Positions 1-9,075 of a DNA stretch of 64,000 nt are shown here, in pieces (the stretch's first letter is position 1; each line of letters starts with the position of its first letter). The position numbers and the translations under genes were made by a program. The stretch is from Peribacillus sp. FSL P2-0133 (GTDB taxonomy: Bacteria > Bacillota > Bacilli > Bacillales > DSM-1321), in assembly GCF_037975445.1 (NCBI RefSeq), contig NZ_CP150254.1:1424001-1488000 (forward strand), given 5' to 3'. The notes below the pieces were generated by a model. That model did no database searches and was not told where the DNA came from. It saw only the letters and a program-made list of their open reading frames with translations.

Positions 1-19
1 CGAGATTTATCAACAGTAA
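1..19 (+). CDS. 3' tail of an upstream gene, possibly the sulfate-binding protein (partial)
   Basis: One open frame ends with TAA at 17-19 just ahead of the cysTWA genes. In related operons the periplasmic-type sulfate-binding lipoprotein gene often precedes cysT, so this may be its last five codons. Only the stop codon is visible, so the assignment rests on position alone. Confidence 0.25.
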
Positions 20-25
20 TAAGCA

Positions 26-60
26 TGAAGGAGAAGATGGCTTTATCACCTTCTCCTTCA
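26..60 (+). other. Intergenic hairpin upstream of cysT
   Basis: A perfect 11-bp stem (26-36 with 50-60) closes a 13-nt loop. There is no U-run after it, so it is not a standard terminator. Such hairpins between a binding-protein gene and permease genes often act as 3' stabilisers or partial attenuators; that role is inferred here. Confidence 0.5.
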
Positions 61-89
61 TAAATCGGAAAAAGAGCTGAGGCGAAGCT

Positions 90-929
90 ATGAATATAGT
101 GACAGAAGGTAAACAGACGAAAAAGAGGACCATACCCGGTTTTGGATTGACGATGGGTTTTACATTGCTGTATCTCTCCATCATTGTTTTGATCCCGTTA
201 TCCATGGTTTTTCTAAACACATTTTCAATGGGTCTTCAGGACTTTTGGGCGACCATAACTGAGCCAAGGGTTGTTGCTTCGTATAAATTGAGTTTCATGA
301 CAGCGTTAACTGCGGCCTTTGTGAACGCAGTTTTTGGCGTGTTAATTGCCTGGGTGCTTACTCGTTATGAGTTTCCCGGCAAACGGATCATCGATGGACT
401 GGTGGATTTGCCTTTTGCCCTCCCGACTGCCGTGGCAGGAATTACTTTGACCACCTTATACTCACCGAACGGATGGATCGGACAATTTTTCGGCTTTAAA
501 ATCGCTTTCACTCCTGCCGGGATCATCATCGCCCTAATATTTATCGGTCTCCCATTCGTGGTGCGGATGGTTCAACCGGTGCTTGAAAATATTGAAAAAG
601 GGATGGAAGAAGCGTCTGCTTCTTTAGGGGCGAATCGAATGCAGACATTCATTAAAATTATCTTCCCGGAATTGATTCCAGCGATATTGACGGGTTTTGC
701 ACTTTCGTTTGCGAGGGCACTTGGAGAGTATGGGTCCGTTGTCTTCATTGCCGGAAATATGCCGTTTAAAACGGAGATTTCCCCGCTGATCATCATGACA
801 AAGCTTGAACAATATGATTATGAAGGGGCAACAGCTGTTGCGGCCGTCATGCTCATTATTACATTTATAATTTTGTTCACCATCAATATCTTGCAATGGT
901 GGACCGGCAAAAGATATTCAGGGAAGTAG
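90..929 (+). CDS. cysT: Sulfate/thiosulfate ABC transporter permease CysT
   Basis: Inner-membrane permease of a sulfate importer, 279 residues, the usual CysT length. The sequence has about six hydrophobic segments. The cytoplasmic EAA-type loop, which docks on the ATPase, is seen as EEASASLGAN near residue 173, followed by the ARALGEYGSV motif typical of CysT. It is the first of three tandem genes (cysT-cysW-cysA) with short spacing, so it should be co-transcribed and pair with CysW as a heterodimeric channel for sulfate or thiosulfate feeding cysteine synthesis. The ATG at 90 has a weak GAGG upstream. Confidence 0.93.
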   Translation: MNIVTEGKQTKKRTIPGFGLTMGFTLLYLSIIVLIPLSMVFLNTFSMGLQDFWATITEPRVVASYKLSFMTALTAAFVNAVFGVLIAWVLTRYEFPGKRIIDGLVDLPFALPTAVAGITLTTLYSPNGWIGQFFGFKIAFTPAGIIIALIFIGLPFVVRMVQPVLENIEKGMEEASASLGANRMQTFIKIIFPELIPAILTGFALSFARALGEYGSVVFIAGNMPFKTEISPLIIMTKLEQYDYEGATAVAAVMLIITFIILFTINILQWWTGKRYSGK

Positions 930-940
930 GAGGGGATATG

Positions 941-1825
941 ATGGAACATGGTAATTCAGTGGTTGCTAAAACGAAGCACCCAGTCAGTATTACGAGAAAC
1001 GCAACAAAAGAGCCTAAATCCATACAATGGGTCCTTATCTCCATTGTTTTGCTATTTTTGACTTTGTTTTTAGTTGTCCCATTAATCGCGATCTTTGTAA
1101 AGGCTTTTGAAAAAGGTGCAGAAGCTTATTTTGCCGCCATTGTCCATCCTGATTCCTTGGCTGCGATTAAGTTAACATTGATCGTCGTCCTCATCACCTT
1201 GCCACTTAATGCCATATTCGGTGTTGTGGCTGCGTGGACCATAACAAAATATGAATTCAAGGGAAAAAACTTCTTAATAACACTGATAGATTTGCCTTTT
1301 TCTGTTTCACCTGTCATTGCTGGGTTGATTTTTGTCCTACTGTTTGGCTTACATGGAACATTCGGTCCACTGCTGCAATCCTTTGACATTAAAGTGATTT
1401 TTTCAATACCTGGGATTGTCATCGCCTCCATTTTCATCACCTTCCCATTCATTGCACGCGAATTGATCCCGCTCATGCAAAGTCAGGGGACGTCTGAAGA
1501 AGAGGCTTCACTCACGCTGGGTGCTGGAGGGTTCAAGACATTTTGGTATGTGACGCTTCCAAATATAAAGTGGGGACTTCTATATGGAGTCATCCTTTGT
1601 AATGCAAGGACAATCGGTGAGTTTGGGGCTGTATCGGTCGTATCGGGCCATATAAGGGGCATGACCAATACGATGCCGCTTCATATTGAAATCTTATACA
1701 ATGAATATCAATTTTCGGCTGCTTTTGCCGTTGCATCCCTGATGTCCATCTTTGCAATCATGACCTTGATCATTAAAAGTTTCATAGAATGGAAAACGGA
1801 CTTTAAATCAACCAAAGCGAGTTAG
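941..1825 (+). CDS. cysW: Sulfate/thiosulfate ABC transporter permease CysW
   Basis: Second permease subunit of the sulfate importer, 294 residues. It has an N-terminal cytoplasmic stretch, about six membrane segments, an EAA loop ([12 protein letters not shown]) and the CysW-like [15 protein letters not shown] motif. Two ATGs (938, 941) follow the ribosome site AGGAGG at 928-933. Spacing favours 941 (7 nt) over 938 (4 nt). An in-frame upstream ATG at 896 lies inside cysT and has no ribosome site. The start is separated from the cysT stop by only 11 bases, which suggests coupled expression. Confidence 0.92.
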   Translation: MEHGNSVVAKTKHPVSITRNATKEPKSIQWVLISIVLLFLTLFLVVPLIAIFVKAFEKGAEAYFAAIVHPDSLAAIKLTLIVVLITLPLNAIFGVVAAWTITKYEFKGKNFLITLIDLPFSVSPVIAGLIFVLLFGLHGTFGPLLQSFDIKVIFSIPGIVIASIFITFPFIARELIPLMQSQGTSEEEASLTLGAGGFKTFWYVTLPNIKWGLLYGVILCNARTIGEFGAVSVVSGHIRGMTNTMPLHIEILYNEYQFSAAFAVASLMSIFAIMTLIIKSFIEWKTDFKSTKAS

Positions 1826-1835
1826 GAGGAATGAA

Positions 1836-2900
1836 ATGAGTATCATCATTGAAAATGTTACAAAATATTACGGGTCCTATCAAGCACTCCAAAACATCAA
1901 TTTGGAAATAAAGAGCGGTGAACTCGTAGCCCTCCTTGGCCCTTCCGGATCGGGAAAAACGTCATTACTGCGTATCATCGCCGGTCTTGAACAGGCAGAG
2001 AACGGAAAGATTCTCTTCAATGAAGAGAATTATACGCATAAACATGTAAAAGATCGAAATGTGGGTTTCGTCTTTCAGCATTACGCCCTTTTTCGAAATA
2101 TGACGATTTTTGATAACATCGCCTACGGATTAAAGGTCCGCCCTAGAAAAATAAGGCCCAGTAAAAAAGTTATTGAACAAAAAGTTACCGAATTGCTTCA
2201 GCTTGTCAAGTTGGAAGGATATAAAGATCGTTATCCATCCCAATTATCAGGCGGCCAGCGGCAGCGTGTCGCATTGGCAAGGGCCCTTGCGGTTGAACCG
2301 AATATCCTTTTGCTTGATGAACCATTCGGGGCATTGGATGCCAAGGTTCGCAAGGAACTTAGGCGTTGGCTAAGAAGGCTTCACGATGAATTCAATGTTA
2401 CGAGTGTGTTCGTGACGCATGATCAAGAAGAGGCGATGGATGTTGCTGATCGGGTCATAATCATGAATGAAGGGAAAATTGAACAGATTGGAACCCCGGA
2501 AGAAGTATATGATCATCCTGAAAATCCCTTTGTTTATGATTTTCTCGGCAGTGTCAATCTATTTAAGGGCAACGTCCATAAAGGGAAATTGGTAACTGGG
2601 AATGTGGAAATGAATGCCCCGGACATTGAAGATGGAATGGGCACTGGTTATGTAAGGAATCATAACTTTATCATAGAAAGAGAACCATCGGAAAAGGACT
2701 CGATTGCATCCATCATTGACCATATCCATACAATTGGCCCCATCGTCCGGATAGAAGTCATTCGTCAGGATACAAACGAACCGCTGGAAATCGAACTGAC
2801 GAAAGAACAATATTTGAATCTGGGAATAAGCAAAGGGGAAAGGGTATATGTCCGCCCAAAAGAATTGAGAGTTTTTGTCGACTTTATGGCTGGGATTTAA
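1836..2900 (+). CDS. cysA: Sulfate/thiosulfate ABC transporter ATPase CysA
   Basis: Cytoplasmic ATPase that energises sulfate import, 354 residues. Visible motifs are Walker [10 protein letters not shown] near residue 35, Q-loop FQHYALF, signature LSGGQRQR, Walker B ILLLDEP and H-loop [10 protein letters not shown]-terminal regulatory region of about 110 residues ends in VRPKELRVF, as in TOBE-type CysA/MalK ATPases. A strong AGGAGG sits just before the ATG, 10 bases after cysW. It is the last gene of the operon and a terminator follows. Confidence 0.95.
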   Translation: MSIIIENVTKYYGSYQALQNINLEIKSGELVALLGPSGSGKTSLLRIIAGLEQAENGKILFNEENYTHKHVKDRNVGFVFQHYALFRNMTIFDNIAYGLKVRPRKIRPSKKVIEQKVTELLQLVKLEGYKDRYPSQLSGGQRQRVALARALAVEPNILLLDEPFGALDAKVRKELRRWLRRLHDEFNVTSVFVTHDQEEAMDVADRVIIMNEGKIEQIGTPEEVYDHPENPFVYDFLGSVNLFKGNVHKGKLVTGNVEMNAPDIEDGMGTGYVRNHNFIIEREPSEKDSIASIIDHIHTIGPIVRIEVIRQDTNEPLEIELTKEQYLNLGISKGERVYVRPKELRVFVDFMAGI

Positions 2901-2921
2901 GAATGAGTCGAATATTGACGG

Positions 2922-2948
2922 AAAAACCGCTAAGAGCGGTTTTTTTTA
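2922..2948 (+). terminator. Rho-independent terminator after cysTWA
   Basis: Stem AAAACCGCT / AGCGGTTTT with a 3-nt loop and a run of eight T directly after the cysA stop. Confidence 0.9.
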
Positions 2949-3242
2949 GTTTTTTTAATTTTTTTAATGATGCTGACAGCAGGACCTTCCTGTACGAAAG
3001 GTAAATAAACTGCAATCTGTTGCAAAAGGGCTTCCTTGCATTCGGAAATGGTGAGTTTTTACCCGTCAATAGTCTATGGTCACATTGTGCTAAACACTAG
3101 ATAAAAAGTCTTGCATCAAAATAAGAAGAGTGTTATGTAAGATATTGGATGTTTTATCACGGGAAAAAGTCGAATTTTTATGGTTAATGTTAAAATTGAA
3201 ATATAATTGTAATATTGTTATTACGCATTTGACAAAATCTGA

Positions 3243-3251
3243 TGATATACT
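3243..3251 (+). promoter_or_regulatory. Candidate extended -10 promoter for cwlO with a long leader
   Basis: TG-A-TATACT at 3243-3251 fits an extended -10. A TTGACA at 3229 is too close to act as its -35. Transcription from here would give a leader of about 175 nt before cwlO. The remaining part of 2949-3432 shows no gene. I did not find a clear WalR box (two TGTWAH repeats 11 bp apart). Confidence 0.4.
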
Positions 3252-3432
3252 ACGAATTAGATGAAAACATAGTAGAGTTTAAGAAATGTATTTAATATAA
3301 TCACAACCTTGAAGATTACATAAAGAGTAAAAAAAATAGAGAAGAGTTCCCAGCAATTTATTTTGACTAATCATTTTTCATAGAGAAAAAGAAGTGGGTC
3401 GATGGAAATGCAAGGGGAGGAAAGCAGGGGAA

Positions 3433-4827
3433 ATGAGTTTGAAGAAAAAACTTATCGTATTGAACACGACAATTATGCTTGGATTAGGAAGCGCTTTTGC
3501 CATACCGTCTGTAAAGGCTGAATCTATCTCGGATATTCAATCACAACGCACAGGAATACAATCAGATATTTCAGAGGCAGAACAAGTTATTCAGGAATTG
3601 AAAAAAGAACAAACGAAGATGAATGCCCAAATTGCCCAGATAGAATCGGCAATGAAAGAAAATGACCAAAAAATCAAAGATACTAAACAAGAAATTAAAG
3701 ACACCGAAAAAGACATAGATTCTTTAAAGAAAGAAATTAAAGCGCTGGAAGAGAGAATCGCAAAACGCGAGGAAGTCTTGAAAGAGCGCGCGGTTTCATT
3801 CCAAGAGAGCGGCGGGGACGTTGAGTACCTAGAAGTTGTTTTAGGTTCTAAAAGCTTTGGTGAATTCGTTAATCGTGTTGGAGCGGTAGCCACTATCGTG
3901 GAAGCTGACCAACAGATTCTTAAAGAACAGGAAGCGGATAAAGCTGACTTAGAAAAAAAACAAGCGACTGTTGAGAAAAAATTGCAAAGCCTAAAGGATA
4001 TGGAAGTAGAGCTTAAAGGCATGCAATCTCAAATTAAAGATCAAAAAGCTGAAACTGTCAATATGAAGGCTAAGATTGAAGTGAAAGAGTCGGAAACAGC
4101 GGCCCTAAAACAATCTTTAGAGAATAAGGATGCAGGTTTAGAAGCACAAATTGCGTCCATTCGTGAAAATATCAAAAAAGAGGAAGAACGTAAAGCAGCA
4201 GAAAAAGCAGATCTTGACCGTGCTGCTGAAGAAGTGAATTCTTCTAAATCTTCTAGTGAAGGAACATCAAGTTCATCTAGTAAAGAATCATCAAGTGCTT
4301 CTAAAGCTGAATCGTCAGCATCTGGTTCGTCTAAAGGTGAATCATCATCTAATTCATCTAAAAACAGTTCTGCTGATAAACCTGCAGCAGCTAGTAAGCC
4401 TGCAGCCAGTAAAACTGAAACATCAAGCAAGCCTAGCAGTGCAAATACAGGCTCTGCAATTACAGCAGGTTATAAATATATCGGTAACTCCACATATAAA
4501 TTTGGTGGCGGAAGAACGGCATCCGATATCGCTAACGGTCTTTTCGATTGTTCAGGATTCGTTGCATGGGCTTATAAACAAGCTGGTGTGAACCTTCCAG
4601 CAAGTACGGATGCATTGAAAAGTGCAGGACGTCAAGTATCTAGTAGTCAAAAACAACCTGGAGATTTAGTGTTCTTCAATACCTATAAAACTGATGGGCA
4701 TGTCGGTATTTATGTCGGCGGCGGCAAATTTATCGGTTCCCAAAGTTCAACAGGTGTTGCGATCGCCAATATGGAAAGCGGATATTGGGCAGATGTATTC
4801 AACGGCCGTGTCGTTCGTGTAAACTAA
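3433..4827 (+). CDS. cwlO: Secreted D,L-endopeptidase of the CwlO type (coiled coil + NlpC/P60)
   Basis: Exported peptidoglycan hydrolase cleaving the D-Glu to diaminopimelate bond in stem peptides, needed for wall expansion in Bacillus. The 464-residue protein has a signal peptide ending around PSVKA, a long Lys/Glu-rich coiled coil (about residues 30-250) containing the CwlO-typical QESGG..YLEVVLGSKSFGEF block, a Ser-rich linker (about 265-345) and a C-terminal NlpC/P60 domain with Cys373 (FDCSGFVAWA) and His423 (GHVGIY). In B. subtilis the coiled coil contacts FtsEX. The start is set at ATG 3433, which leads directly into the signal peptide; an ATG 13 codons earlier (3394) would put basic residues before it. 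Confidence 0.9.
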   Translation: MSLKKKLIVLNTTIMLGLGSAFAIPSVKAESISDIQSQRTGIQSDISEAEQVIQELKKEQTKMNAQIAQIESAMKENDQKIKDTKQEIKDTEKDIDSLKKEIKALEERIAKREEVLKERAVSFQESGGDVEYLEVVLGSKSFGEFVNRVGAVATIVEADQQILKEQEADKADLEKKQATVEKKLQSLKDMEVELKGMQSQIKDQKAETVNMKAKIEVKESETAALKQSLENKDAGLEAQIASIRENIKKEEERKAAEKADLDRAAEEVNSSKSSSEGTSSSSSKESSSASKAESSASGSSKGESSSNSSKNSSADKPAAASKPAASKTETSSKPSSANTGSAITAGYKYIGNSTYKFGGGRTASDIANGLFDCSGFVAWAYKQAGVNLPASTDALKSAGRQVSSSQKQPGDLVFFNTYKTDGHVGIYVGGGKFIGSQSSTGVAIANMESGYWADVFNGRVVRVN

Positions 4828-4840
4828 TCGTTCTTTAAGT

Positions 4841-4876
4841 AAGTAGGGGAGAAAATGCCCCTGCTTATTTTTTTTG
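4841..4876 (+). terminator. Terminator after cwlO
   Basis: Stem AAGTAGGGG / CCCCTGCTT (one G-T pair) followed by a T-rich run. Confidence 0.88.
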
Positions 4877-5024
4877 AAAAAAATCGAAAAAAAATGAAAC
4901 TTATTTTGAAATTCAACGTAAATACTATAAGATAAAACAAGGATAGGTGATGTGGACTTTCAGTAATCTGGGTAAAGATATAATGAAACAACATTCCATA
5001 CTATTAAACGGAGGCAAAAAAAAC

Positions 5025-5462
5025 ATGATGAAAAAATTTATGGCTGCATTACTTACAATTACACTAGCATTCTCGCCAGTCGGCACTTATGTATTCCAAG
5101 ATCATTCGGAGTCAGTCGATGCAAGGGGTTACAAGTCCGGAAAAAGAAGCTTTAACAGCAACAATAATAATAATTCGAATTTCCAAAATAAAGAAACGAA
5201 GAAGTCAGATGCTACTACTGCTAATAAAGCCAAGAGTGGAAATACATTTTCAAAAGGCGGCTTAATGAAAGGAATTATGCTAGGTGGACTGGCAGGTTTA
5301 CTTTTTGGTAGCCTATTCGCCAATATGGGAGCTCTTGGTTCTATACTTGGTCTATTAATCAACGTGTTAGCGGTCGTTGTATTAATCGTTGTTATCCGTA
5401 AAATATTCACATATTTCAAGGATAAGAAGAAGAAAGAGGATACAAACCCATGGAGAGGCTAA
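5025..5462 (+). CDS. Small exported/membrane protein with Gly-rich segment (Tim44-like annotation class)
   Basis: 145 residues from ATG 5025, behind GGAGG at 5010-5014. It has an N-terminal signal or anchor (MMKKFMAALLTITLAF), a low-complexity Asn/Lys/Ser stretch, then a Gly-rich hydrophobic region (GGLMKGIMLGGLAGLLFG) and a second long membrane segment before a lysine-rich tail. Bacillus proteins with this layout are often labelled Tim44-like, but no Tim44 core domain is visible, so function is unknown. An earlier ATG (4947) would add a non-signal-like leader and is disfavoured. The last 13 bases overlap the next gene, which implies co-expression. Confidence 0.72.
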   Translation: MMKKFMAALLTITLAFSPVGTYVFQDHSESVDARGYKSGKRSFNSNNNNNSNFQNKETKKSDATTANKAKSGNTFSKGGLMKGIMLGGLAGLLFGSLFANMGALGSILGLLINVLAVVVLIVVIRKIFTYFKDKKKKEDTNPWRG

Positions 5463-5749
5463 AGATTTCCGAACAGGATATCATCAATGCGGTTTGTGTT
5501 TACATTGCCCGTAAAAAGCAGGTACAACCCAATGAGGTAGAAGTGGAGTTAATGTTTGATGATGATTATGGCTTTTCGGCGGAAGCGTTCGTCGATGGCC
5601 GGAAACAAGTGTTAATTACCATCAACTTGATAGAAGCGCTTCGCTTATGGCTGGATGAATATATGAATAAAGATCCATACTCGGGTATTGAACTTGTATT
5701 GGATGATGAAGAAGGCATAGTGGCTTTAGTAAGTGAAAGTAATAGATAA
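5450..5749 (+). CDS. DUF2653 (YxcD-like) small acidic cytosolic protein
   Basis: 99 residues, acidic, no membrane segment or signal. The N-terminal part (ISEQDIINAVCVYIARKK) followed by VEVELMFDDDYGFSAEA matches the DUF2653/YxcD family known in Bacillus. The function of the family is unknown. It overlaps the preceding membrane-protein gene by 13 bases, so the two are translationally linked, and a good terminator closes the pair. Confidence 0.75.
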   Translation: MERLKISEQDIINAVCVYIARKKQVQPNEVEVELMFDDDYGFSAEAFVDGRKQVLITINLIEALRLWLDEYMNKDPYSGIELVLDDEEGIVALVSESNR

Positions 5750-5752
5750 GTA

Positions 5753-5784
5753 AAAAAGGATGCCGTAAACGGCATCCTTTTTTT
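5753..5784 (+). terminator. Terminator after the DUF2653 gene
   Basis: Perfect stem AAGGATGCCG / CGGCATCCTT with loop TAAA and a T-run. Confidence 0.92.
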
Positions 5785-5976
5785 ATTTAATAAGGCACAA
5801 GTCGATCTGTGCGGAGGAAAAGGATAAAAGAGATAGAAAAATAGTAAAGCGAGCTAAGCAAAATCCTAGATTACCAACACTTATTTTAAACTCAGAAATA
5901 TATATTTTCCATTTGTTGCAAAAAATAGGCCGTGGAAGTAGGATGGATATATGTTCAAGTCAAAGGAGGAGAAAAA

Positions 5977-6951
5977 GTGAAAGGTTACATTGAAGATATC
6001 ACTTTTTTAAATGAAAAGGCCATAAAGTTCGGCAATGAAAAAGTGGAAGCGATACTTGCGCCATCTTTAGGAAGCAATCTGCTTTCGTTAAGGTACAAGC
6101 ATAAGGATATTGAGTTGCTGCGCACTCCGGATAGTGTGGAAGAGTATAAAAAAGCTCCCATTTTATACGGAATGCCAATCCTGTTTCCTCCTAATCGAAT
6201 TGAAGATGGTCAATTTACATATAAGGGGACTGTGTATAAGTTTCCAATCAATGAAATGAAAAAATCCAATCATATTCATGGTTTTTTGCATGACAAGCCG
6301 TGGCAAGTCTGCAAAAAGGAAGTGAACGGGAAAGCAATCGTCATTAATACTGAATTTTCAAGCAGCGATTTTGATCTAAAAGGTAGCTTTCCACTAGATA
6401 TCACTGTGAATATGTCTTTTTCTTTAAGGGCAGAAACATTGGAAATACAATTGGAAATCACCAACAAGGGCATTGAACCCTTTCCGTGGGGAGCAGGTTA
6501 TCATACTGTATTCAATTTTCCATTTGGACCAAGGAGTAAATTGGAGGATTGCAGTATATCTCTTCCCGTCAATAAACATTGGGAATTGAATGAAAGGTCA
6601 TTGCCCACTGGTGCAATTCATGAAACGGCCAATACATTGGAAATCCAAAACGGTATTAGCTTGGACGGCCGGCTATTTGATGACCTATTTGGCTATGATG
6701 AGGAAAGAGCACTGGAAAACGAGTGCATACTCACTGACCAAGAGGCTGGCATACAGGTCATCTATCATGGCGATCAGCATTTTAAGTTTTGGGTATTGTT
6801 CAACCAGGAGGGGTTCGTCTGTCCTGAACCATATACATGGGTAACGAATGCTCCTAATTTGGATTTGTCTGCAAAAATGACTGGATTGAGGGAGTTATGC
6901 TCAGGGGAAACGGTTCAGCTGAAAACTAGATTGATTATGAGAGATATATAA
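5977..6951 (+). CDS. Aldose 1-epimerase family protein (galactose mutarotase-like)
   Basis: 324-residue cytosolic sugar-binding protein of the galactose mutarotase superfamily, which interconverts alpha and beta anomers of hexoses. Expected sites are visible: HIHGFLHD early, GAGYHTVFNF with the second histidine, and PEPYTWVTNAPN with a candidate catalytic glutamate near the C-terminus. The start is the GTG at 5977, because AGGAGG (5964-5969) lies exactly 7 bases before it; the ATG at 5932 has no ribosome site. It stands alone between terminators. Substrate is not predictable from sequence. Confidence 0.8.
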   Translation: MKGYIEDITFLNEKAIKFGNEKVEAILAPSLGSNLLSLRYKHKDIELLRTPDSVEEYKKAPILYGMPILFPPNRIEDGQFTYKGTVYKFPINEMKKSNHIHGFLHDKPWQVCKKEVNGKAIVINTEFSSSDFDLKGSFPLDITVNMSFSLRAETLEIQLEITNKGIEPFPWGAGYHTVFNFPFGPRSKLEDCSISLPVNKHWELNERSLPTGAIHETANTLEIQNGISLDGRLFDDLFGYDEERALENECILTDQEAGIQVIYHGDQHFKFWVLFNQEGFVCPEPYTWVTNAPNLDLSAKMTGLRELCSGETVQLKTRLIMRDI

Positions 6952-6953
6952 AA

Positions 6954-6990
6954 AAACACCTTGGCACTTATGGATGCCAAGGTGTTTAAG
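6954..6990 (+). terminator. Bidirectional terminator between convergent genes
   Basis: Stem AAACACCTTGGCA / TGCCAAGGTGTTT, A-run on the left and T-run on the right, serving the epimerase gene and the facing permease gene. Confidence 0.88.
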
Positions 6991-6991
6991 G

Positions 6992-8380
6992 TTATGCTTT
7001 TTTTCTCATCCATAGTGGGTATAGGACGATTCCGAATACATATAAGGCTATGCCAAGTATGAATGTATTCATATCAGCTGTACCCGTCTTGATGACCCAG
7101 ATCGAGTAAATTAACGCCAGGATGGTGATGATGCCATCACGTACTCTTGAGCCTTTCATGATGTCATAGGTTTCCCCAGTCATGACTAGTTTCAATTGAT
7201 ACAGAACCGAAGCAAGATACGGGATCAAGTAAGCGAGTGTAGCGACGATCATCGAGAATTTATAAGCTTCCAAAACCGTACCCGAAATAGTGGAGAATAA
7301 GAATATCTGTGTCATGATATTTGTTATTGTCATAGAACGGACGGGTGTGCCATTTTTGTTCGCTTTCGCAAAATAGGCCGGAAACAGGTCCGATTTCGCG
7401 GCCTGGTAAGGAACCTCTGATGCAACGACAATCCATCCGATTGTAGATCCCAATAAGGAAATGACGGCAAGAGCAGCCATTAAATACGTACCGCTTGAAC
7501 CAACTACAGCTTGCAGGGCGTCAACAAGCGGTTTTTGTGATATTTTCAAATCGTCTTGTGATATGGCACCCATCGTCAATAAAGTAATGGCGATATAAAT
7601 GGCAACAGCGATAAGCAAACCAAGAATCGTCGCTTTCTTTACATCATTTTGTGACTTGGCTCGGTTTGAAAGCATGACGGCAGCTTCAATACCGATGAAG
7701 GCCCATAATGTTGAAATTGCAGCAGCATTCACTTGATCACCTAAAGAGATTGCAGATCCCGCCTTATCATAAAATTCAGCTCCGTTCCCTAGATTGGAAG
7801 TATCGAAGATGAATATCGTGATAATGATGAAAAATAAGAATCCAAGCACTTTGGTAACCGTAGCAAAAAGATTCATTTTCCCAGCACTGTTAAAACTTCT
7901 CACCAAGATTGCCTGAATCCCCCAAAGGGCAATGGAACATACCGCAAACGTTAATGCTTTACCTAGTTCAAGGTGAAACGAACCGACTGTATAAATCACT
8001 TTCGCACTATGCATCACCGGGAAAAACGTTGATAGGTAACCAGCAAATGAAATGATGACAGAAGCTGTCGCAGCCCAATTCGCAGCCCAATAGCCCCAAG
8101 CCATGCTATATCCTGAAACCCTTCCTTTAGCAGGGGATTTAAATAATGATTGAGCATAACTTTGCGGTCCAGCTTTCAAATCCGGTTTCCGGATTGCCAG
8201 ATTACCAAACACCAAAGCTATTAGAAAGACTCCCAGTCCAGTAACGATCCATGCCAATGTGGCCCCTAATGGACTGGATACCTGTGCTAATTGAGCAGGG
8301 AGCATGAAAATTCCGCCGCCGACCATATTCCCAATAACGAATGTGGTCAAAATCAATAAACCCCATTTTTTATTTACCAT
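6992..8380 (-). CDS. APC-family amino-acid permease/antiporter (basic amino acid type)
   Basis: 462-residue membrane protein with about 12 hydrophobic segments. The N-terminal MVGGGIFMLPAQLA is the substrate-backbone-binding GxG(I/V) helix of APC transporters, and SYAQSLFKSP and FIGIEAAVMLSNRAK match arginine/ornithine or lysine antiporters. The exact substrate cannot be read from sequence. Start ATG at 8380 is preceded on the minus strand by AAAGG. It is a single gene, with a palindrome (8428-8444) upstream that could be an operator. Confidence 0.85.
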   Translation of the reverse strand: MVNKKWGLLILTTFVIGNMVGGGIFMLPAQLAQVSSPLGATLAWIVTGLGVFLIALVFGNLAIRKPDLKAGPQSYAQSLFKSPAKGRVSGYSMAWGYWAANWAATASVIISFAGYLSTFFPVMHSAKVIYTVGSFHLELGKALTFAVCSIALWGIQAILVRSFNSAGKMNLFATVTKVLGFLFFIIITIFIFDTSNLGNGAEFYDKAGSAISLGDQVNAAAISTLWAFIGIEAAVMLSNRAKSQNDVKKATILGLLIAVAIYIAITLLTMGAISQDDLKISQKPLVDALQAVVGSSGTYLMAALAVISLLGSTIGWIVVASEVPYQAAKSDLFPAYFAKANKNGTPVRSMTITNIMTQIFLFSTISGTVLEAYKFSMIVATLAYLIPYLASVLYQLKLVMTGETYDIMKGSRVRDGIITILALIYSIWVIKTGTADMNTFILGIALYVFGIVLYPLWMRKKA

Positions 8381-8427
8381 TTATATCGAACCTTTCTTAA
8401 ATACAGTGTGTGTTTATTCCGACAACT

Positions 8428-8444
8428 TATACTAAAATAGTATA
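8428..8444. promoter_or_regulatory. Palindrome upstream of the permease gene
   Basis: TATACT-AAAAT-AGTATA, a perfect inverted repeat about 48 bp upstream of the permease start. It may be a repressor site or may simply contain the -10 element. Confidence 0.4.
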
Positions 8445-8522
8445 TCTCAAATAGTTTAGTTTGGTAAAGTGGTAAATAAGTAAAATGTAAAACGCAGACT
8501 AATCAGAAAATTCTAATTCATA

Positions 8523-8551
8523 TTGACAAAACGAGGGAATTGGATTATATT
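8523..8551 (+). promoter_or_regulatory. Strong sigma-A promoter
   Basis: TTGACA (8523-8528), 17-bp spacer, TATATT (8546-8551). No credible coding sequence begins behind it. Confidence 0.75.
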
Positions 8552-8557
8552 AGTAAA

Positions 8558-8574
8558 TACCAAGTTAATTGGTA
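8558..8574. promoter_or_regulatory. Operator-like palindrome at the transcription start
   Basis: TACCAA-GTTAA-TTGGTA directly behind the promoter, where a repressor would block initiation. The cognate regulator is not recognised. Confidence 0.5.
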
Positions 8575-8650
8575 AGAATAATGCGATTTTTGCTTTGAAT
8601 CGTTTTTTCTATAACATATGCAACTCCCGAATATTGCCGATTAGTCAACT

Positions 8651-8696
8651 AAAGGCACCCTTACATCTACTTCTGTTAGATGACGGGTGCCTTTTA
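8651..8696 (+). terminator. Terminator hairpin of the candidate small RNA
   Basis: Outer stem AAAGGCACCC / GGGTGCCTTT and inner stem CATCTA / TAGATG, followed by a T-rich tract. The 200 bases after it up to 8896 show only short open frames without family signals. Confidence 0.8.
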
Positions 8697-8896
8697 TTTT
8701 TATAGTGAGGGGAGGGGAATGTGGAGTTCCTATTAACTGGTTATTCTTATACGGAAAGTAATGTGAGGATATGATAGGTAAACCAAGTTCCTCAAGAAAC
8801 ATGGAAAGCGGGAAGCGGACGTGTGCTTTTCGTGCGAACGCTTTAAACATTGGGCATGAAACGAAGCTTTATTACCAGTAGTGAAGGGGAGATATT

Positions 8897-9064
8897 ATGG
8901 AAAAGAAAGAAGAATTGAAAATCAGGCATATCATTTCAAGCTTGGAAGATCTGCAATATGGATCCGTGATAATAACCATACATGATGGTGAAATCACACA
9001 GGTGGATACAACTGAGAAGAAACGATTCCCATTAGTGAAGGGCAGGGCAGTTAAATCTAGATGA
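8897..9064 (+). CDS. YezD family (DUF2292) small protein
   Basis: 55 residues. The core QYGSVIITIHDGEITQVDTTEKKRF (split: QYGSVIITIHDG, then QVDTTEKKRF) is typical of the YezD/DUF2292 family, whose members often lie in sulfur-assimilation operons of Bacillus; their role is unknown. AAGGGGAG lies 6 bases before the ATG. It is cytosolic with no membrane segment. Here it stands alone, so the sulfur link is only by family habit. Confidence 0.8.
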   Translation: MEKKEELKIRHIISSLEDLQYGSVIITIHDGEITQVDTTEKKRFPLVKGRAVKSR

Positions 9065-9075
9065 ATAATAGTTAT

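Larger units (their letters stand above)
8558..8696 (+). ncRNA. Candidate small RNA or leader (about 140 nt)
   Basis: A strong promoter at 8523-8551 and a strong two-part terminator hairpin at 8651-8696 bracket about 140 nt that contain no ORF with a ribosome site. This layout fits an independent small RNA. It could also be an attenuated leader for the YezD-like gene 200 bp downstream. Confidence 0.4.

Noticed and set aside
3181..3225. WalR box upstream of cwlO
   Set aside because: TGT(A/T)A-like words occur but not as two direct repeats 11 bp apart.
4041..4430. Minus-strand Leu/Asp-rich frame opposite the Ser-rich linker of cwlO
   Set aside because: Arises from the repetitive Ser codons of the real gene on the plus strand.
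8523..8705. 60-codon frame starting inside the promoter at 8523
   Set aside because: Its start overlaps the -35 element and no ribosome site exists; it ends inside the terminator hairpin.
8771..8881. 36-codon ORF between the candidate small RNA and the YezD-like gene
   Set aside because: Weak ribosome site and no recognisable composition or family; frames nearby look equally random.
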